Shown: positions 10,951 through 23,129, counted from the first letter of the stretch. The stretch is DNA of 64,000 nucleotides from Datisca glomerata (GCA_003255025.1 QANY01009387.1:2170001-2234000); one strand, 5' to 3'. Numbers and translations are program-made. The notes: generated by a model not told the origin, from the letters alone.

Positions 10951-11320
10951 ATTGGTCAGAATATAGTAAATAATTTCTTTATATCGATGTAATTTTGGTG
11001 AATGAGTTATTCACCTTGGTCATTTGAACTAGAAAACTGCATTTTCTGTCATTTTCCATATTAATATACTATCTCGATTTTTGTGAGAGCTTTCTGTTCC
11101 TCCGAAATTCCTCCTCCACGTATTTCCGAATTATATTTTAGTAATAAATATAAATATGTCTGGTTTAATTTTTTTTTAAAACAATGACAGAAAAATAGTC
11201 ACGTACACGTTTTTAGAACAAAATCCGCGCGTAAAAAATTATTCAGGGCCCGCGCAACTCCTTGCGAATTTCAATTATCTATATAATTTATACAATATAT
11301 AAATATATAGTACTTTTACG

Positions 11321-11455
11321 CCGATCAAGTATCTAACCAAGTTTTAAGTGACCGACGTGACAACTATTTATAGATTATATGATTTTAATAAATCATCAAA
11401 CATTAATTTATAAATGATTGTCACATTAATTAACCACTTAAAACTTGATCACTCT
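11321..11455. mobile_element. Hairpin MITE-like element
   Basis: The left arm (gatcaagt ... gttttaagtgaccgacgtga, caactatttatag) is complementary to the right arm (cataaatgattgtcacatta-like, ending accacttaaaacttgatcac). The result is an almost complete hairpin of about 135 bases. No ORF is present. I could not fix a target duplication. Confidence 0.55.
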
Positions 11456-11497
11456 AGAATTATTCATAAATATATTATATATTATATACAACAAATA

Positions 11498-12560
11498 TTA
11501 TATAAATTTTGTGCACACTGCATTCAGTTTTTCGTCAGTGCCTACATGACTTAGTGTTTGAGCAAAATTTTTATTTATTTTCTTTGTCAAAGGCAAAAGT
11601 ATATTAACCAAACAGTAATACAATGTACAATGGGTATACCCCATGACTTTAAACAAAAGGCATTCAAACGAAAAATAACAAAGAAAATTTACATACATCT
11701 ATCTAGAAGACACTCTTCAAAATTACGTTTTTTGTCTTTATTTAAAAACAAAAGCCTATTTTTAATCATGATAGAGATCTTCTTAGAAAGTAAGTGGGAA
11801 TCTAAAACTTTACTAACAAAAATTCTCATATTTCTTTCTAACCAAAGGCAATAGACAAAAGTACAAAAAACAAGCTTAGAACTATAAGTCTAATAAATTT
11901 TATCATTTATAAGCATAAGGAGCCACTGAAAAAAGGAAGACCAGGAATCAGAGACTCAAAACATGATCACACTTGCTCAGCAAAGGAGATAAAATATGTA
12001 AAGCAAAAGGACAATCAAAGAATAGGTGATCCACTAACTCAATACCTCTGAAGCAGAAAATGCAGTTAGGGTCCAAGGCTGTCCCGCATGACGTGATTCT
12101 GTCTTTAGTATTAAGCTTATTATGAAACACTAGTCAGAGGATGAAAGCACATTTAGGAATGTTACCTGAAAACCAGATTGTCTTAGACCACCAAACAGTC
12201 TGAAGTTGGCCAAAGAGACTGTCATAAGTGCTGCTAGTGGAAAACTCATTAGCATCATTCCACAACCACATATCTTCCTGTTAAAAATGGATAATAGAGC
12301 CAAATGAGATATCCCTATTATTGAAATCCCTCTCAATAGCTTAATTAAACCACTGCCAAGATCCCTCTCTAATAAAATATGAGAGTTTAGTATGTAATGG
12401 AATACCAGAGCTAGAGACAATATCAATGTCAAATCTATACAGAAGAATACCTCTTTGATGCCAAGGATCCGTAAAGAAACTAATAGAAGAGTCATCTATA
12501 ATCTTCACACTGCAGAGTGAAACAAGAGGGGTCAGCATGTATCTTAAAAGTGGAAATGTA
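11498..12560 (-). pseudogene. LINE (L1-type) 3' end with zf-RVT domain
   Basis: The minus strand translates, with frame changes, to the C-terminal part of a plant non-LTR retrotransposon polyprotein. First comes a segment with SISFFTDPWHQRGILL and SYFIREGSWQWFN. Next comes the zinc-binding reverse-transcriptase-associated domain: TVWWSKTIWFSGNIPKCAF, then HNKLNTKDRI, C-I-F-C-F, and VDHLFFDCPFA (C-x2-C ... H-x4-C type). The last readable part continues to about 11500 with NILLPLTKKINK. The reverse-transcriptase core and endonuclease are missing, as is usual for 5'-truncated LINEs. Stops and frameshifts make it a pseudogene. The domain itself is recognised with good confidence. Confidence 0.75.
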
Positions 12561-13425
12561 GTGACCTTTAAGGAGAATGTGACTATTTTTTATTTTAAGT
12601 TGAAGGTGACTATTTTTTTTTATCTTTAGTCATTTTTTTATTTTTTTCCTAAAAGGCGTATTGATGTTCTCTCATTATTCTTGTTATTCTCGGTCCAAAT
12701 TTGGCCCATATGCATTGATCTGACAGAATGAACTCACAACTGCAGCCAGCTGGGCTAGCCCAGTGCTGTGTGGTTGGTCTTGGAGGGCTTTGCTATGTGT
12801 TAAATTCCGTACAGCTATTAACGGATAATTAACTAATTAGCCCGACTAGGTTTAGGGTATGAACTACAAGAATGGTCGGGTTTTTATTGAGGAGTTAAAG
12901 TAAATGATTGGAGAATTTAAAATTAGTAAAATGGATGAAAAAAGTTTTTTGCTAATGGAAATGAATTAATAATTCACACTGAATCAATGATCCCATGTAG
13001 GAATTCTAAAAATTCAATCATTCTTGCAAAAATAAATTCTTATATTTATTTAACTCCACGCTTAAACCTGTATTTTCCTGTCATTTTCTCTAACGACTAT
13101 AATGTGTTAATTGTCCCAGAGCAAAATTGACATTGGATTTGCTCATTAAGTCTCCAAATATACTCGTGTAATAATGAGTTGGAGTTCTCTATCACTAAAT
13201 TCATGTACAAAAAGAATTGTACAAAAATCAAGTAAATAAAAAAAACATTTGGAGTGAGAAAATGGGCGTGAGTTGTGTAGGGTCTAGTAGCACCGAAGTT
13301 GGTGGAAGGGGATATGTAGATATAAGAGGGAGATAGTGAATTTTAAATGAGAACCACCAGGTTTTGATAATTCCAGGTAAGCACAACAACTGGAGGTGGA
13401 GATGGGTAAATGAGATTCTATGTGC
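12561..13425. other. Intergenic, upstream of LHCA2
   Basis: No gene was recognised. The minus-strand ORF at 13228-13428 is unsupported. The DNA is A+T-rich, with T-runs next to the LINE end. Confidence 0.5.
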
Positions 13426-13579
13426 CACATGTCATTCAATTACCCATTTACACATTGATTCTCCTAATCCTTTAAGATAAGCCTCTTCATACATTAACCA
13501 AACACTTCAACATCTCTTTGCTTCCCATACACTCATACACATCACCAAAATCATCCGTTTTGATTGGGAATTAGCTGAC
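13426..13579 (+). promoter_or_regulatory. Probable proximal promoter and 5' UTR of LHCA2
   Basis: Directly upstream of the start codon are motifs often found in light-regulated promoters. There is a GATAAG I-box (13470-13475 region, taagataagcc), a CACATG element (gccacatgtc) and a pyrimidine/CA-rich leader (atacactcatacacatcacc). No clean TATA box is seen. Motif meaning is inferred from general plant promoter knowledge. Confidence 0.4.
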
Positions 13580-15506
13580 ATGGCCTCTGCTTGTGCTTCT
13601 TCTGCCATTGCTGCTGTTTCTCTCTCTTCCCCCAGGCAAGTTTTCCCAATTCCATTTCTCTCAATGATTATGTGTATATGTTTTATTTACCAAATGGTAT
13701 GGCTTCAATTCTTTGATCATACATTCTATCATATAACTTCATGGATATAGATATGTTAAATGGGTTTTAGATGCCCAATTTGAGCTGAGTGCAATCGTTC
13801 AATCAACTAGATTTGCATTTTTTTTCTGTTGGGTGTGGAGTAGGACGTTAAAAAATGTCATTGGATTTGAGAATTTTTATGTTGCATATTGTTAAGGTCT
13901 TGGAATCTAATTCATACATTAAATCTAGTTTATGACTTGAATGTTACCCCAACACATATTCTATTTTCTCAACGCTCCCTGCCGTTATGTGTGGACTGGT
14001 CTTTTTACCTGGTCGTTATTGCTGAAAATGTAGTATAGGCACACTCGTATTTGAGTTATGTAAAATTTTTAGTGTCTAATTCACACCCGAAAGCGATTAT
14101 GAGTTTACGGTTATCCTAAACTTATAGCGGAAGGCATATTCTGAAATTATTTCCCCAGTTTACAATGTATTAGCAAATATTAGAATTAGGGTGAAAATAC
14201 TGAAAATGATAAAGAGCTGTGGTTAATTAAGCAGTGTACTTATCTCTGACTAAATCACAAAAAAATGCAGTTCCCAAAAGGGTGGATGCACTTTGGGGGC
14301 ACCAAAGGCTTCCTTCCTTAGTGGAAGGAATTTGAGAGTGAGAAAAGTAACAAAAGTTGCTGCTGCTGCAACAAGATCAGTGCCATTATGTGCAGCGGCT
14401 GACCCTGATAGGCCCCTTTGGTTCCCAGGCAGTACCCCTCCTGCATGGCTCGACGGCAGCCTCCCTGGTGACTTTGGTTTTGATCCTCTTGGTCTTGGTA
14501 ATGTTCTAAATGAATAATAATTATAATACCTTCCCCAGATCATATTAACTATTGCCCAATTTAGTTGTTAATATTGGGTGTGTTTGTTTTTTTCCTAAAA
14601 AATATTAGCATCTGATCCTGAAAGCTTGAGATGGAACCAGCAAGCAGAGCTAGTGCATTGCAGATGGGCAATGTTGGGAGCAGCTGGTATATTCATACCA
14701 GAATTCCTAACAAAGATAGGTGTACTCAACACTCCATCATGGTACACAGCTGGAGAGCAAGAATACTTCACTGACACAACCACCCTTTTCATAGTTGAGT
14801 TGGTGCTCATTGGGTGGGCTGAAGGAAGAAGATGGGCTGACATTATTAAGCCGGGGAGTGTCAACACTGATCCAATTTTCCCCAACAACAAGCTTACAGG
14901 AACAGATGTTGGGTACCCAGGTGGTCTTTGGTTTGACCCACTTGGATGGGGAAGTGGTTCTCCTGAGAAGATTAAGGAGTTGAGAACAAAGGAAATCAAG
15001 AATGGAAGGTTGGCTATGTTGGCAGTTATGGGTGCTTGGTTCCAACACATTTACACTGGTACTGGCCCCATCGACAACCTCTTTGCTCACCTTGCTGATC
15101 CTGGTCATGCCACCGTTTTTGCTGTAAGTTTTACCTACTACTTACTATTACTACGAATGTTAGAGAATCCAATCACAAATGATTACTTGTTATAGTGCAA
15201 ATAAATTCAAGGATTGGGATTCTCTAATAGTAGAGAATCTAATCATCCTTTGCCAACCGCATAAGGTAGTTGGGAATTCAAGGTCTGAATGGCCCAGCCA
15301 ATCCAGCTTTGATCAGATTGTTCAAATCAGGCAAACTGTAGGGTTCTCTCAACTATCGAGAATCCCGATCCTAAATTCTATTATCTCGTTGGGCACTACC
15401 TAACAACTTAAGTTTTTGAGTTTTCAACCCATTGCTTATATCTTATTGAACGAAGCTTATTGTATGTTATCTTTTGTATTAATTGCAGGCTTTCACACCC
15501 AAGTGA
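13580..15506 (+). CDS. LHCA2: Photosystem I light-harvesting chlorophyll a/b protein Lhca2
   Basis: Chlorophyll-binding antenna protein of the LHCI belt of photosystem I, in the thylakoid membrane. Coding exons are 13580-13635, 14271-14497, 14609-15123 and 15489-15506, giving 271 residues, close to the usual length. Residues 1 to about 60 form a Ser/Ala/Arg-rich plastid transit peptide ([18 protein letters not shown]...). The mature part starts near [15 protein letters not shown]. Helix 1 has E108-x2-H111-x-R113 ([15 protein letters not shown]). Helix 3 has E223-x2-N226-x-R228 ([11 protein letters not shown]). These are the chlorophyll ligands and ion-pair residues of the family. At the position where red-shifted Lhca3/Lhca4 have Asn, this protein has His, as expected for Lhca2. 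The first intron must use a GC donor (AG|GCAAGT) to keep frame; the other donors are GT. The protein ends AFTPK. Expression is probably light-regulated. The gene looks intact and is convergent with the DnaJ-like gene. Confidence 0.95.
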
Positions 15507-15902
15507 GAAAGTGAGAGAGAATGTACAAGTTTGGATTGGAGTGTGGGAGAAGCATGTGGATGAACATCTTTCAAGTAAATTAGCTTTTAAGTTCATCAGA
15601 TTTGTTGTCCCAAAGAAGAGTTTGTAATATCAGAACAGCTGTTTATTTTCTTCTAAGAATCTTAATACAATGTACAAAAACCTCTTTCTACTCCGATGTC
15701 ATCGCCATTATTCAGGGTCATACTACGTCTATTCGTCTATAATCAAAAATAATTTTTACAGAATAAATATAATTGCCTTCAGAATCGTAACCTCCATCTT
15801 TCTTTATAGTAATAGTATTACCAATTTGTACAATGTCCAAAAGAATAGAGAGAATGAGTAATTGATATGAACTGAGAAGAAAATTGCCATATAAAGAAGA
15901 GG

Positions 15903-16124
15903 TTAGAAGGAGAGGCAATTGGTTCGACGCACAGATATTGAGGAGGGGAGGGGACGCCCAGTACCCTTACCACCACAACTCCTACACAACATTAGGCCAG
16001 ATCCATCACAAGTTCGGCACTCAGCATCGCCATCAGACCAGCGGGAGCAGAGACAGCTAATGCGTCCTGTGCCGTTGCAACTTGGACACCTGGGGAAGGG
16101 GCCGCCCATTCGTTTTTGGTCCAT
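15903..16124 (-). CDS. Small DnaJ-type cysteine-rich zinc-finger protein
   Basis: A 73-residue protein from the ATG at 16124. Three CxxCxGxG-type motifs are plain: C13-PS-C16-NGTG, C36-RT-C39-DGSG and C47-RS-C50-GGKG. The fourth pair is reduced to C24-L-C26. This is the zinc-binding cysteine-rich fold of DnaJ/Hsp40 without a J domain, as in plant BSD2, PSA2, LQY1 and ORANGE relatives, which assist folding or thiol redox of plastid proteins. In-frame non-ATG codons extend upstream to about 16190 before a stop, so a spliced upstream exon with a transit peptide cannot be excluded; none is obvious. The protein is shorter than most relatives. It lies about 400 bases from the LHCA2 stop, tail to tail. 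The motif pattern and its conservation suggest a real gene, but the specific role is unknown. Confidence 0.7.
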   Translation of the reverse strand: MDQKRMGGPFPRCPSCNGTGRISCLCSRWSDGDAECRTCDGSGLMLCRSCGGKGTGRPLPSSISVRRTNCLSF

Positions 16125-16314
16125 GGTTGATTTCACCAGGACTGCACCCGCCAACACACTCCGTCCTGTCGCGAGCTGAGTTAATACTGTTGGTTACATT
16201 ATTGATATATCCGATGAAGAACAGAGGGGGAGAGAGAGAGCGTGTTTGTTAATTGACATTCGGTGGTAAAGAATGTTAATAAGCAGATGTGACGATAGGA
16301 GTGGAGTGGTGATG

Positions 16315-16378
16315 AAAATGTAGAGAGGTAGAGGTAAATGCGTGTGCGTTCATAGAGGTAAATGCGTGGGCGTTCAGT
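16315..16378. repeat. Short tandem duplication upstream of the DnaJ-like gene
   Basis: The phrase agaggtaaatgcgtgtgcgt followed by tcat recurs directly as agaggtaaatgcgtgggcgt tcag. It lies in the probable 5' leader or promoter of the minus-strand gene. Confidence 0.6.
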
Positions 16379-16439
16379 GGTGTTTAAGAACCAAAAGAAG
16401 ATTGCTGTCAAATTAAAAAAAAAAGAACCAAAAGAAGAT

Positions 16440-17095
16440 TTGAAGTTTAGCTGAGATATTTATGTGAAGGGGGTAGACTTCAATTAGTTCCTTTTTCTTT
16501 TTTATCAGAAAAGCTATAATACATCTATCTGTATTTATATTTATATTATATATAAAATTGTAAAAGTTAGAGAAATATTTTTAGATAATATTATTTTTTA
16601 AATTTTCTAAATTATCATTTGAATGTATTTATTATCTCAATATTTACATAAAAGTTCCTTTTAACTATTCTGTACTTATTATCACAAATATTGATATAAA
16701 AGTTTTTTTAGTTATTTTTTTAAATTATCATCTTTGATGACATTTTCTCTTAATTATGAATCTAAAATCTTGAAGGATTAATTATAAGTAAAAAGCAAAT
16801 CTCAAATTGACCAAATATTTCTTTTCTTTGTTATCATTCTTATGCGTACGTTAATCTAACGAGCATAAAAAATGTGAAAAAAAATTCATTTAGCATAAAT
16901 AATCTAAAAATCCATATCTCTAATTACTTATCACTTTTTTTAAAACTAATTTCACAATGAAAACGCATATATTAAGAAAAAAGTTATACATAGTAATAAT
17001 GTTTATAAAATTATATATTCACGCACAACACACGTCTTAATAACTAGTATATATAAATGTATATATAAATGGGATAAAAATATAGAAACAGATAT
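16440..17095. other. AT-rich intergenic DNA
   Basis: No gene, exon or repeat that I recognise; very A+T-rich, with short tatata runs just before the Copia element. Confidence 0.5.
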
Positions 17096-19372
17096 TGTTG
17101 AACATAGTGTCCTCAAACATGTATTTAGACATTTTTAGTATGAAACTAATAAAATTACATTTTTCTTATAATTGTTCTTTTAAATTATTGTTGAATAATT
17201 TATGTAAATATCTGAAAATTTCATATTCATTAATGAGACTATGATCTTTTATAAGTACGATATGATTAAGGTCATAGATAATGAATAAAATTGTCAGCAA
17301 CATATTAAAGTATGCAATTTTTAATGAATGGTTACTAGTACGGTTCACTAAGTATTATAAATGCATATGATCTAGGTCTAGATCATTGATATGGATAGAC
17401 ATCTTAGTGAATGTACTTTATATAATAATATTATATATGGTAGGACCGATATGGATTAATATCTTTATTAACTTATCGTTTATCATAAATATTTAATACA
17501 CATCATTTGATGATCATATGTATTAGTCTAAATCATGAGTAGTCATAAACTCCTATGCATGTCTATTGTATCTTTTGATTCACTCGTTAAAGTTTGTTTG
17601 TAAAACATGCCAGTGACTTTTTTTGAAGATTCAGTGATATGGATGGTTGTGAACATGATCTTATAAGATTTATAATCTAAGTTTTCCTAACAGATTGTAT
17701 ATTAGTTCCCTTAAGTGTTAATTGTGAAACTGAATGGTTATTGAGCTCAAATTTATAATACGATTATAAATTAGTCTCTCACTAGTGAATTAATGGTACT
17801 TAAGGATCAAAATGTAATTAGAAGGGTAAAACGGTAATTTTGACTAGCTCTAATTTATGAACCAATAATCGGAGGACATGACAACATGAAATGATTACAT
17901 CAATAGACTACACGAGAATACTCTATATACATTATGTAATCTCTAAGAGTGCAATTTCATATTTATAGCGGAGTAATAATGGAATTTATAAATAAGATTA
18001 TTTAATTAAAGAGTTTAATTAATAATTTGATTTATTGGAGCTTAGAATTATGGGTCCATAGTCTCCAAGTCACGTATGTACTACATGAGAAAATGACTAA
18101 CTTACGAAAAGAATTAAATTTCTGGAGTAAATATATAATTATGAGATAATTATATGTAATTAAATAATTAAATTATTTAATGTAATTTTCAGAAATTACT
18201 ATTAAATAATTTTATCGATTAATTTTATGTTGATCGATAAGTGAGACAAAATATTTTATTTACGAAATTAAATAATATTAAATCATTATGAGATAATGAT
18301 TTGATTTGGTTTATCTAATCTGTTAATTAACAGATAAGATAATTGATTGGGAGATCATATAAGTTAATTTTGAATTAACTGATCTCTAGATATCTATCTG
18401 ATTAACATAAATATTAAATTTAGAAAATTGTCAAGTGGCATACTGGACTGCCATACGTCAATCAGTAATTTTGAATCAGAGATTAACATGGACTACCGTA
18501 GTGCCACGTGGCACTATAGTGGATACGTGGCACACTGTAGTGTCGAGGCGCTATAGTGGTACAGTGAAGCTACAGTGTCGTGAGGCATTGTGACTCCTCA
18601 CGACACACTCAAGTGTCGTGTGACACTGCATTGTTATACAATTACAATGAGTCACACTTCAATTGCGCATTTATAATTAATTTATTATTTTATGTAAATC
18701 CCTAAAAAATCTAATATGTAATTATCTAGAAAATATATTGATATTATTCTATTGGCTTCAGTGTGCTAAGAATACAGTTCCAATCGTGGGTGAAACTCTC
18801 TGAAATTAAAAGTTAATAATAAATCTCTGTGAAGAACTTTTAATTATTTTACGATCAGAGTTTTGTCTCACAAATTAATCATTCTCAAAAATTTTTAGAT
18901 CTCATGTGTTGAGTACATCGAGAGACAGAAATGTGTTCTTGATATATTATACGTGCCCACACAAGTCCTAGCGTGTTTGAGGATTGGTTTGGAAGATCGT
19001 TGTGTGGATCTTGAAGTCTATCGTTTGTGGGATAGCAAGATCATTGTATTGCAAGGACGCTTGATTGGACTACAAGAGGAATATTTTATATCCATGTATG
19101 TCTTTGATTTCATATCTAAATATATAATAGATCTGATCCAAAAAAGAGTTTTTCAATTAAAAAGTTTTCATCTTTGAAATCGGTGATGATGCGATCGTTC
19201 ATTTTTTTTTTATCATTTTTTATAACATCACCATGTCTTCCGCCGCGCGTCACTGCGGTGGCGGCGCCGTCGGTGGTGGTTGATGGCGATGGTGACAGCG
19301 ACGTTGGAAGAGTCCTATCATTGGAGGTAATTGTTGTGACTGCAAGAGAAGTTTCGCAGAAACCCTGATACC
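17096..19372 (+). repeat. 5' LTR and adjoining leader of the Copia element
   Basis: From 17096 to about 18440 the sequence pairs with 24376-25785. Beyond that the partner is missing, so the true end of the LTR is inferred. U3-like features include the palindrome at 18499-18516. The stretch 18950-19170 (cacacaagtcctagcgtgtt and on) looks like U5/R sequence. The small ORFs at 18953-19368 have no recognisable product. Confidence 0.7.
18499..18516. promoter_or_regulatory. 18-bp perfect palindrome with G-box core
   Basis: TAGTGCCACGTGGCACTA is its own reverse complement and centres on CACGTG, the G-box/ABRE-type site for plant bZIP and bHLH factors. It is followed within 20 bases by a second ACGTGGCAC. 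It lies in the U3 part of the 5' LTR, where an enhancer would be expected. Confidence 0.6.
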
Positions 19373-19390
19373 GTGTTACCCTATTCCCAT
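19361..19390 (-). other. Reverse-oriented primer-binding-site-like motif
   Basis: On the minus strand the sequence ggtaaca followed by cggtatcagggttt resembles the junction of a Copia LTR end (..ACA) with a primer site complementary to initiator-Met tRNA (TGGTATCAGAGC), with two mismatches. Its orientation is opposite to that of the surrounding element. Confidence 0.3.
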
Positions 19391-20837
19391 GATGTGTCGT
19401 GAAAACCCAAATCCTATCCTTATCTTTTAAATTTTAAATTTTGAAAATTTGAAATTTTGAAATTTGAAAATTTTGAAATTTGATTTTTATATGGATAATT
19501 ATTGATTTTAATTTATTTTGAACATTAAAATTAATTAATTGATTGTGTTTGACCCAAGTTTGATGAGTCATCAAATTATTTGTTGAGTATCAAATTCAAC
19601 TAATTTTAAAAGGATAATTAATGAAATTATTTAATTAGTAAAAGTAGTTTATCGTAATTAAAATGATTTTGATCAAAACTCGAAGATTATGAAGATGGAG
19701 CCCTGGTAGGGAATGAGCTATTTGGGAATCCTTGAAGTTCTCTTTGTAATTATTTTTATTTTTTAAAAGTTCTAATTTAAAAATACACAAGAGTCATCGT
19801 TTGTTTATTCAATTGTTAAATAAATATTTATTGATTTGATTGATAATATGACCATGCATTAGCCGATTACATGCCATATATGAAACTTCACACAATTTTA
19901 TTTAATCATGCATCTCATTAGCAGAAACATGATTAATTATGACTTTTCTAATATGTTTATATGAATTATTTTGATAAATCAATTGCATGTAAACTGCTAG
20001 ATTTTAATTAGTTGAAACTTGGTAATCACACCACTTTAAAGGTCGTAATAACATTTAGGATAACTAACTTTATTAAAGAGTTTTATTAAAATTTGATGAA
20101 TATAATTAATCAGTTATTCTAAGTTTACTTAATTTGAGTTAGGATCTTTGGAAGGTTAAATGAACTTAGATCAATTAGATTGTATTGACTGTTAATTTTA
20201 CACTCATAGTGTTATTTTAACTAATAATTAATTTAAAATTAATTGATTAGTTAAAATATAAATACATTATTCTAAAAAAGTGAGTGAGAAAAGGTTGGCA
20301 TGTCAATGTAACAGATGGTGTCCATTATTAGTACAACACAATGAGATACAATGAGAGCCTCGAGATGACTTTGTTTTCATCCCCCTAAAAAAGGTTTCGA
20401 GCTGTATCAATTCCAAGGTTGAACTTCTTAAGAAGATATAACTAAGCGATGTAGTTAAGTTTTGACCGACATTAAGGCGGCATATTCTAAATCAAGTTAT
20501 GGAACTGAAATAATGAGTTACACTCACAAAGTCACAATTAAGCTTTGAGTAGATAATTGTGACTTGACCAAATAAGCGATACATTATTATTAAAAGAGAA
20601 AATATGAGATATTTTGAATTTTAATTAATAAGGATGAGAATATCTCATAGACAGTCTAAAATTAATCTGACGGACCCTAAGACGACACATTAATTGTTAG
20701 GTTGTCTTATCGTGGATTAAAAATGTTAAATTTATGTGTTTAATATGTTGCATTCATGCATCACGTTTACTTTCTAATTTTTAGATATTTATTTCAGTTA
20801 TATTGAATTATGTATGTTCTATTTTTCAGTTATTATT
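19391..20837. other. Copia 5' leader or nested repeat, no gene
   Basis: A+T-rich; includes a run of aattttgaaatttgaaaatt units (19425-19490). The part nearest gag (20390-20600, with ggttgaacttcttaagaaga) resembles the untranslated leader of Copia elements. No PBS in the forward orientation was found. Confidence 0.45.
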
Positions 20838-21740
20838 ATGTCTACCATGGGCAACTCTATTACTGCTTTACTTGCACTTAAGAAATTAAATGGTGATAAT
20901 TTCATAAGATGGAAGTCAAATTTAAACTTGATGTTTATTGTGAGAACCACAAATTCATTTTAACTAAGGAATGTCTTGAGTAGCCCGCTGCCAATGCTCC
21001 TAAGAATGTTAGGGATGAGTTTGATGCTTGGATTCAATCCAACAACAAAACTAAGTACTACATGCTTGTGAGCATGAATAATGGCCTGAGAACCAAGCAT
21101 GAAAGTATGAAAACTGCCTATGAGATTATGGAATCTTTACAAGCGATATTTGGGCAGCAATCTAATCAAAGTCATCATGAGGCTACTAGGAGCTACATGA
21201 CAACCCAGATGAAGAAAGAACTTCTGTGCGTGAACATGTTTTGAACATGATCAATATAATGCATGAGGTAGTAATATATGAGGCTACCATTTATGAGCGA
21301 ACTCAAGTCAGCATTATACTTGAATCGAACTCAAGTCAGCATTATACTTGAGCGAACTCAAGTCAGCATTTTTTCTGCGTTAATTACCAACTATGTTATG
21401 AACAAATTGAAATTCAACATTACCCAATTAATGAATGAACTGCAGATTTTTGAGTCACTCAACAAGAGTATGACCAAAGAGAGAGAGACAAATGTTGCTG
21501 AGTAAAAATCTTCTTCCAATGTTGTTAAGAACAACAAAAGGAAGAAGAACAATGATAATGACGAGTAAAAACAAAAGAGGAAAGAAAGCCAAAAAATCAC
21601 CCAAGGCCAAGAAGGACAAAGGCGACATCAAACCCAAGGGAAAGTGTTTCCACTATGGAGTTGAATGTCACTAGAAGAGAAACTATAGCAAGTATCTCTC
21701 CGAACTGAAAAAGAAAGGTAAATGTGATTACTTGTACTTG
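20838..21740 (+). pseudogene. Copia gag, degraded
   Basis: Starts MSTMGNSITALLALKKLNGD with the UBN2-type gag pattern (LNGDNFIRWKSNLN). It continues in changing frames through KYYMLVSMNNGL, EIMESLQAIFGQQS and NELQIFESLNKSM. A lysine-rich tail leads to a decayed zinc knuckle (KGKCFHYGVECH, where the second half has lost its cysteine spacing). Gag would form the virus-like particle. A short triplication, tcaagtcagcattatacttg, at 21300-21375 is local slippage. Multiple stops. Confidence 0.8.
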
Positions 21741-22149
21741 AAGATTGTTTAGTGGAATATGTTCGTCATCTTGGAAATGGGATTCAAGTTCCACTAATCA
21801 TGTATATTCTTCTTTGCAGATGATTGATTCGACAAGATAACAATGGTAATGACAAGAGTCTTAATTTTAGAAATAATTTTTTTTTGTTTTGAACAATGTT
21901 TATTTTATTCCTGAATTTTCGAGAAATTTGATTTCTCTTTTGTTACTGCATGGACAATCTTTTTAAGTTTTTTTAATTAATATTCAGTTTATTATTTCAA
22001 AGAATGGATTCAATATTTGTCATGCTAAATTTTCAAACAGACTGTATATGCTTAAACTGACTGGACATACATTAAATAATTCTGAATTGTTTAAAGTATC
22101 AAATCCTAAAAGTAACAAATGACAAAGAGTTTCTCATAATGATGATGAC

Positions 22150-22800
22150 ACGTATCTATGACATATTAGGTTATGACATATTAATCTAGATAGATTAAAC
22201 AAGTTAACAAAGCATTGTGCTTTGAAAGAACTAAAAGTTGGGACTCTTCTTGTTTGTGAATCTTGTCTAGAGGGAAAAATGACCAAGAGACCTTTCACAG
22301 GAAATGGCCAGAGAGTCAAGGAACCACTTGACTCTAGATATAGTTATACTTGCCAAATCCATTGAAAGTCTGAAACTTTTGGAAAGTTTAAGGACTTCAA
22401 AGTTGAAGATGAAAGACAATTAGGTAAATCATTGAAAACACTTTGATCAGATCGAGGTGTTGAATACTTGGATTTAAAATTCAAGGATTACATGTTGGAC
22501 CATAGCATTCTATCGCAACTCACAGCACCTAGAACGCCACAACAAAATGGTGTTTCAGAAAGGAGAATTTGAACTCTATTGGATATGGTTCGGTCGTTGT
22601 TATGCTACTCATCACTACCATTTACATTCCGGGGATATGCACTTTAAACGGCAATCTATATTTTGAATGTAGTGTATTCTAAGCATGTAAGTAAGACACC
22701 TTTAGAGTTATGGAATGACTTCAAACCTAGTTTACGTCATTTTCATATATGAGGGTGTCCAGCTCACGTTCTTAGACCCAAGACTGGAAAGTTAGACTCA
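22150..22800 (+). pseudogene. Copia pre-integrase and integrase, degraded
   Basis: The pre-integrase domain reads LWHIRLGHINLDRLNKLTK, then a C-x2-C (CESCLEGKMTKRPF). The catalytic core is shortened. LTAPRTPQQNGVSERRI, the region with the last acidic residue of the DDE triad, is followed by a stop, then YILNVVYSKHVSKTPLELW. The first catalytic Asp block (about 22330-22380) is scrambled. It would insert the element's cDNA into the host chromosome; here it is inactive. Confidence 0.8.
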
Positions 22801-23129
22801 AGGTCTGAAGTCTGTATATTTGTTAACTATGCTCCTAACATAAGAGGTGGGTACTTTTATAGTCACAAGAATCAAAATGTGTTTGTATCGACAAAAGCCA
22901 CTTTCCTTGAATATGATTACATGAAAAACTACAAACCTCAGAGCAAAATAGTTCTCGAAGAATTAACGTCTGATGAGATCAGACCACCTTCATCATTAAC
23001 CCATAAACGACAAACCACGGAAATCAATGTTCCTGTTCAGGAAACGCCAGTGTAAAGCCGTAGTGGGAGAGTTGTAAGACAACATATTTGCTATGAACTA
23101 GAGGCACATGTTCTAGTGTCTGACATTGA

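Noticed and set aside
14595..15108. Minus-strand ORFs of 123 and 151 codons opposite LHCA2
   Set aside because: Shadows of the third LHCA2 exon, which has strong homology and conserved ligands on the plus strand.
15919..16179. Plus-strand ORF of 86 codons
   Set aside because: Antisense of the DnaJ-type zinc-finger ORF; no motif of its own.
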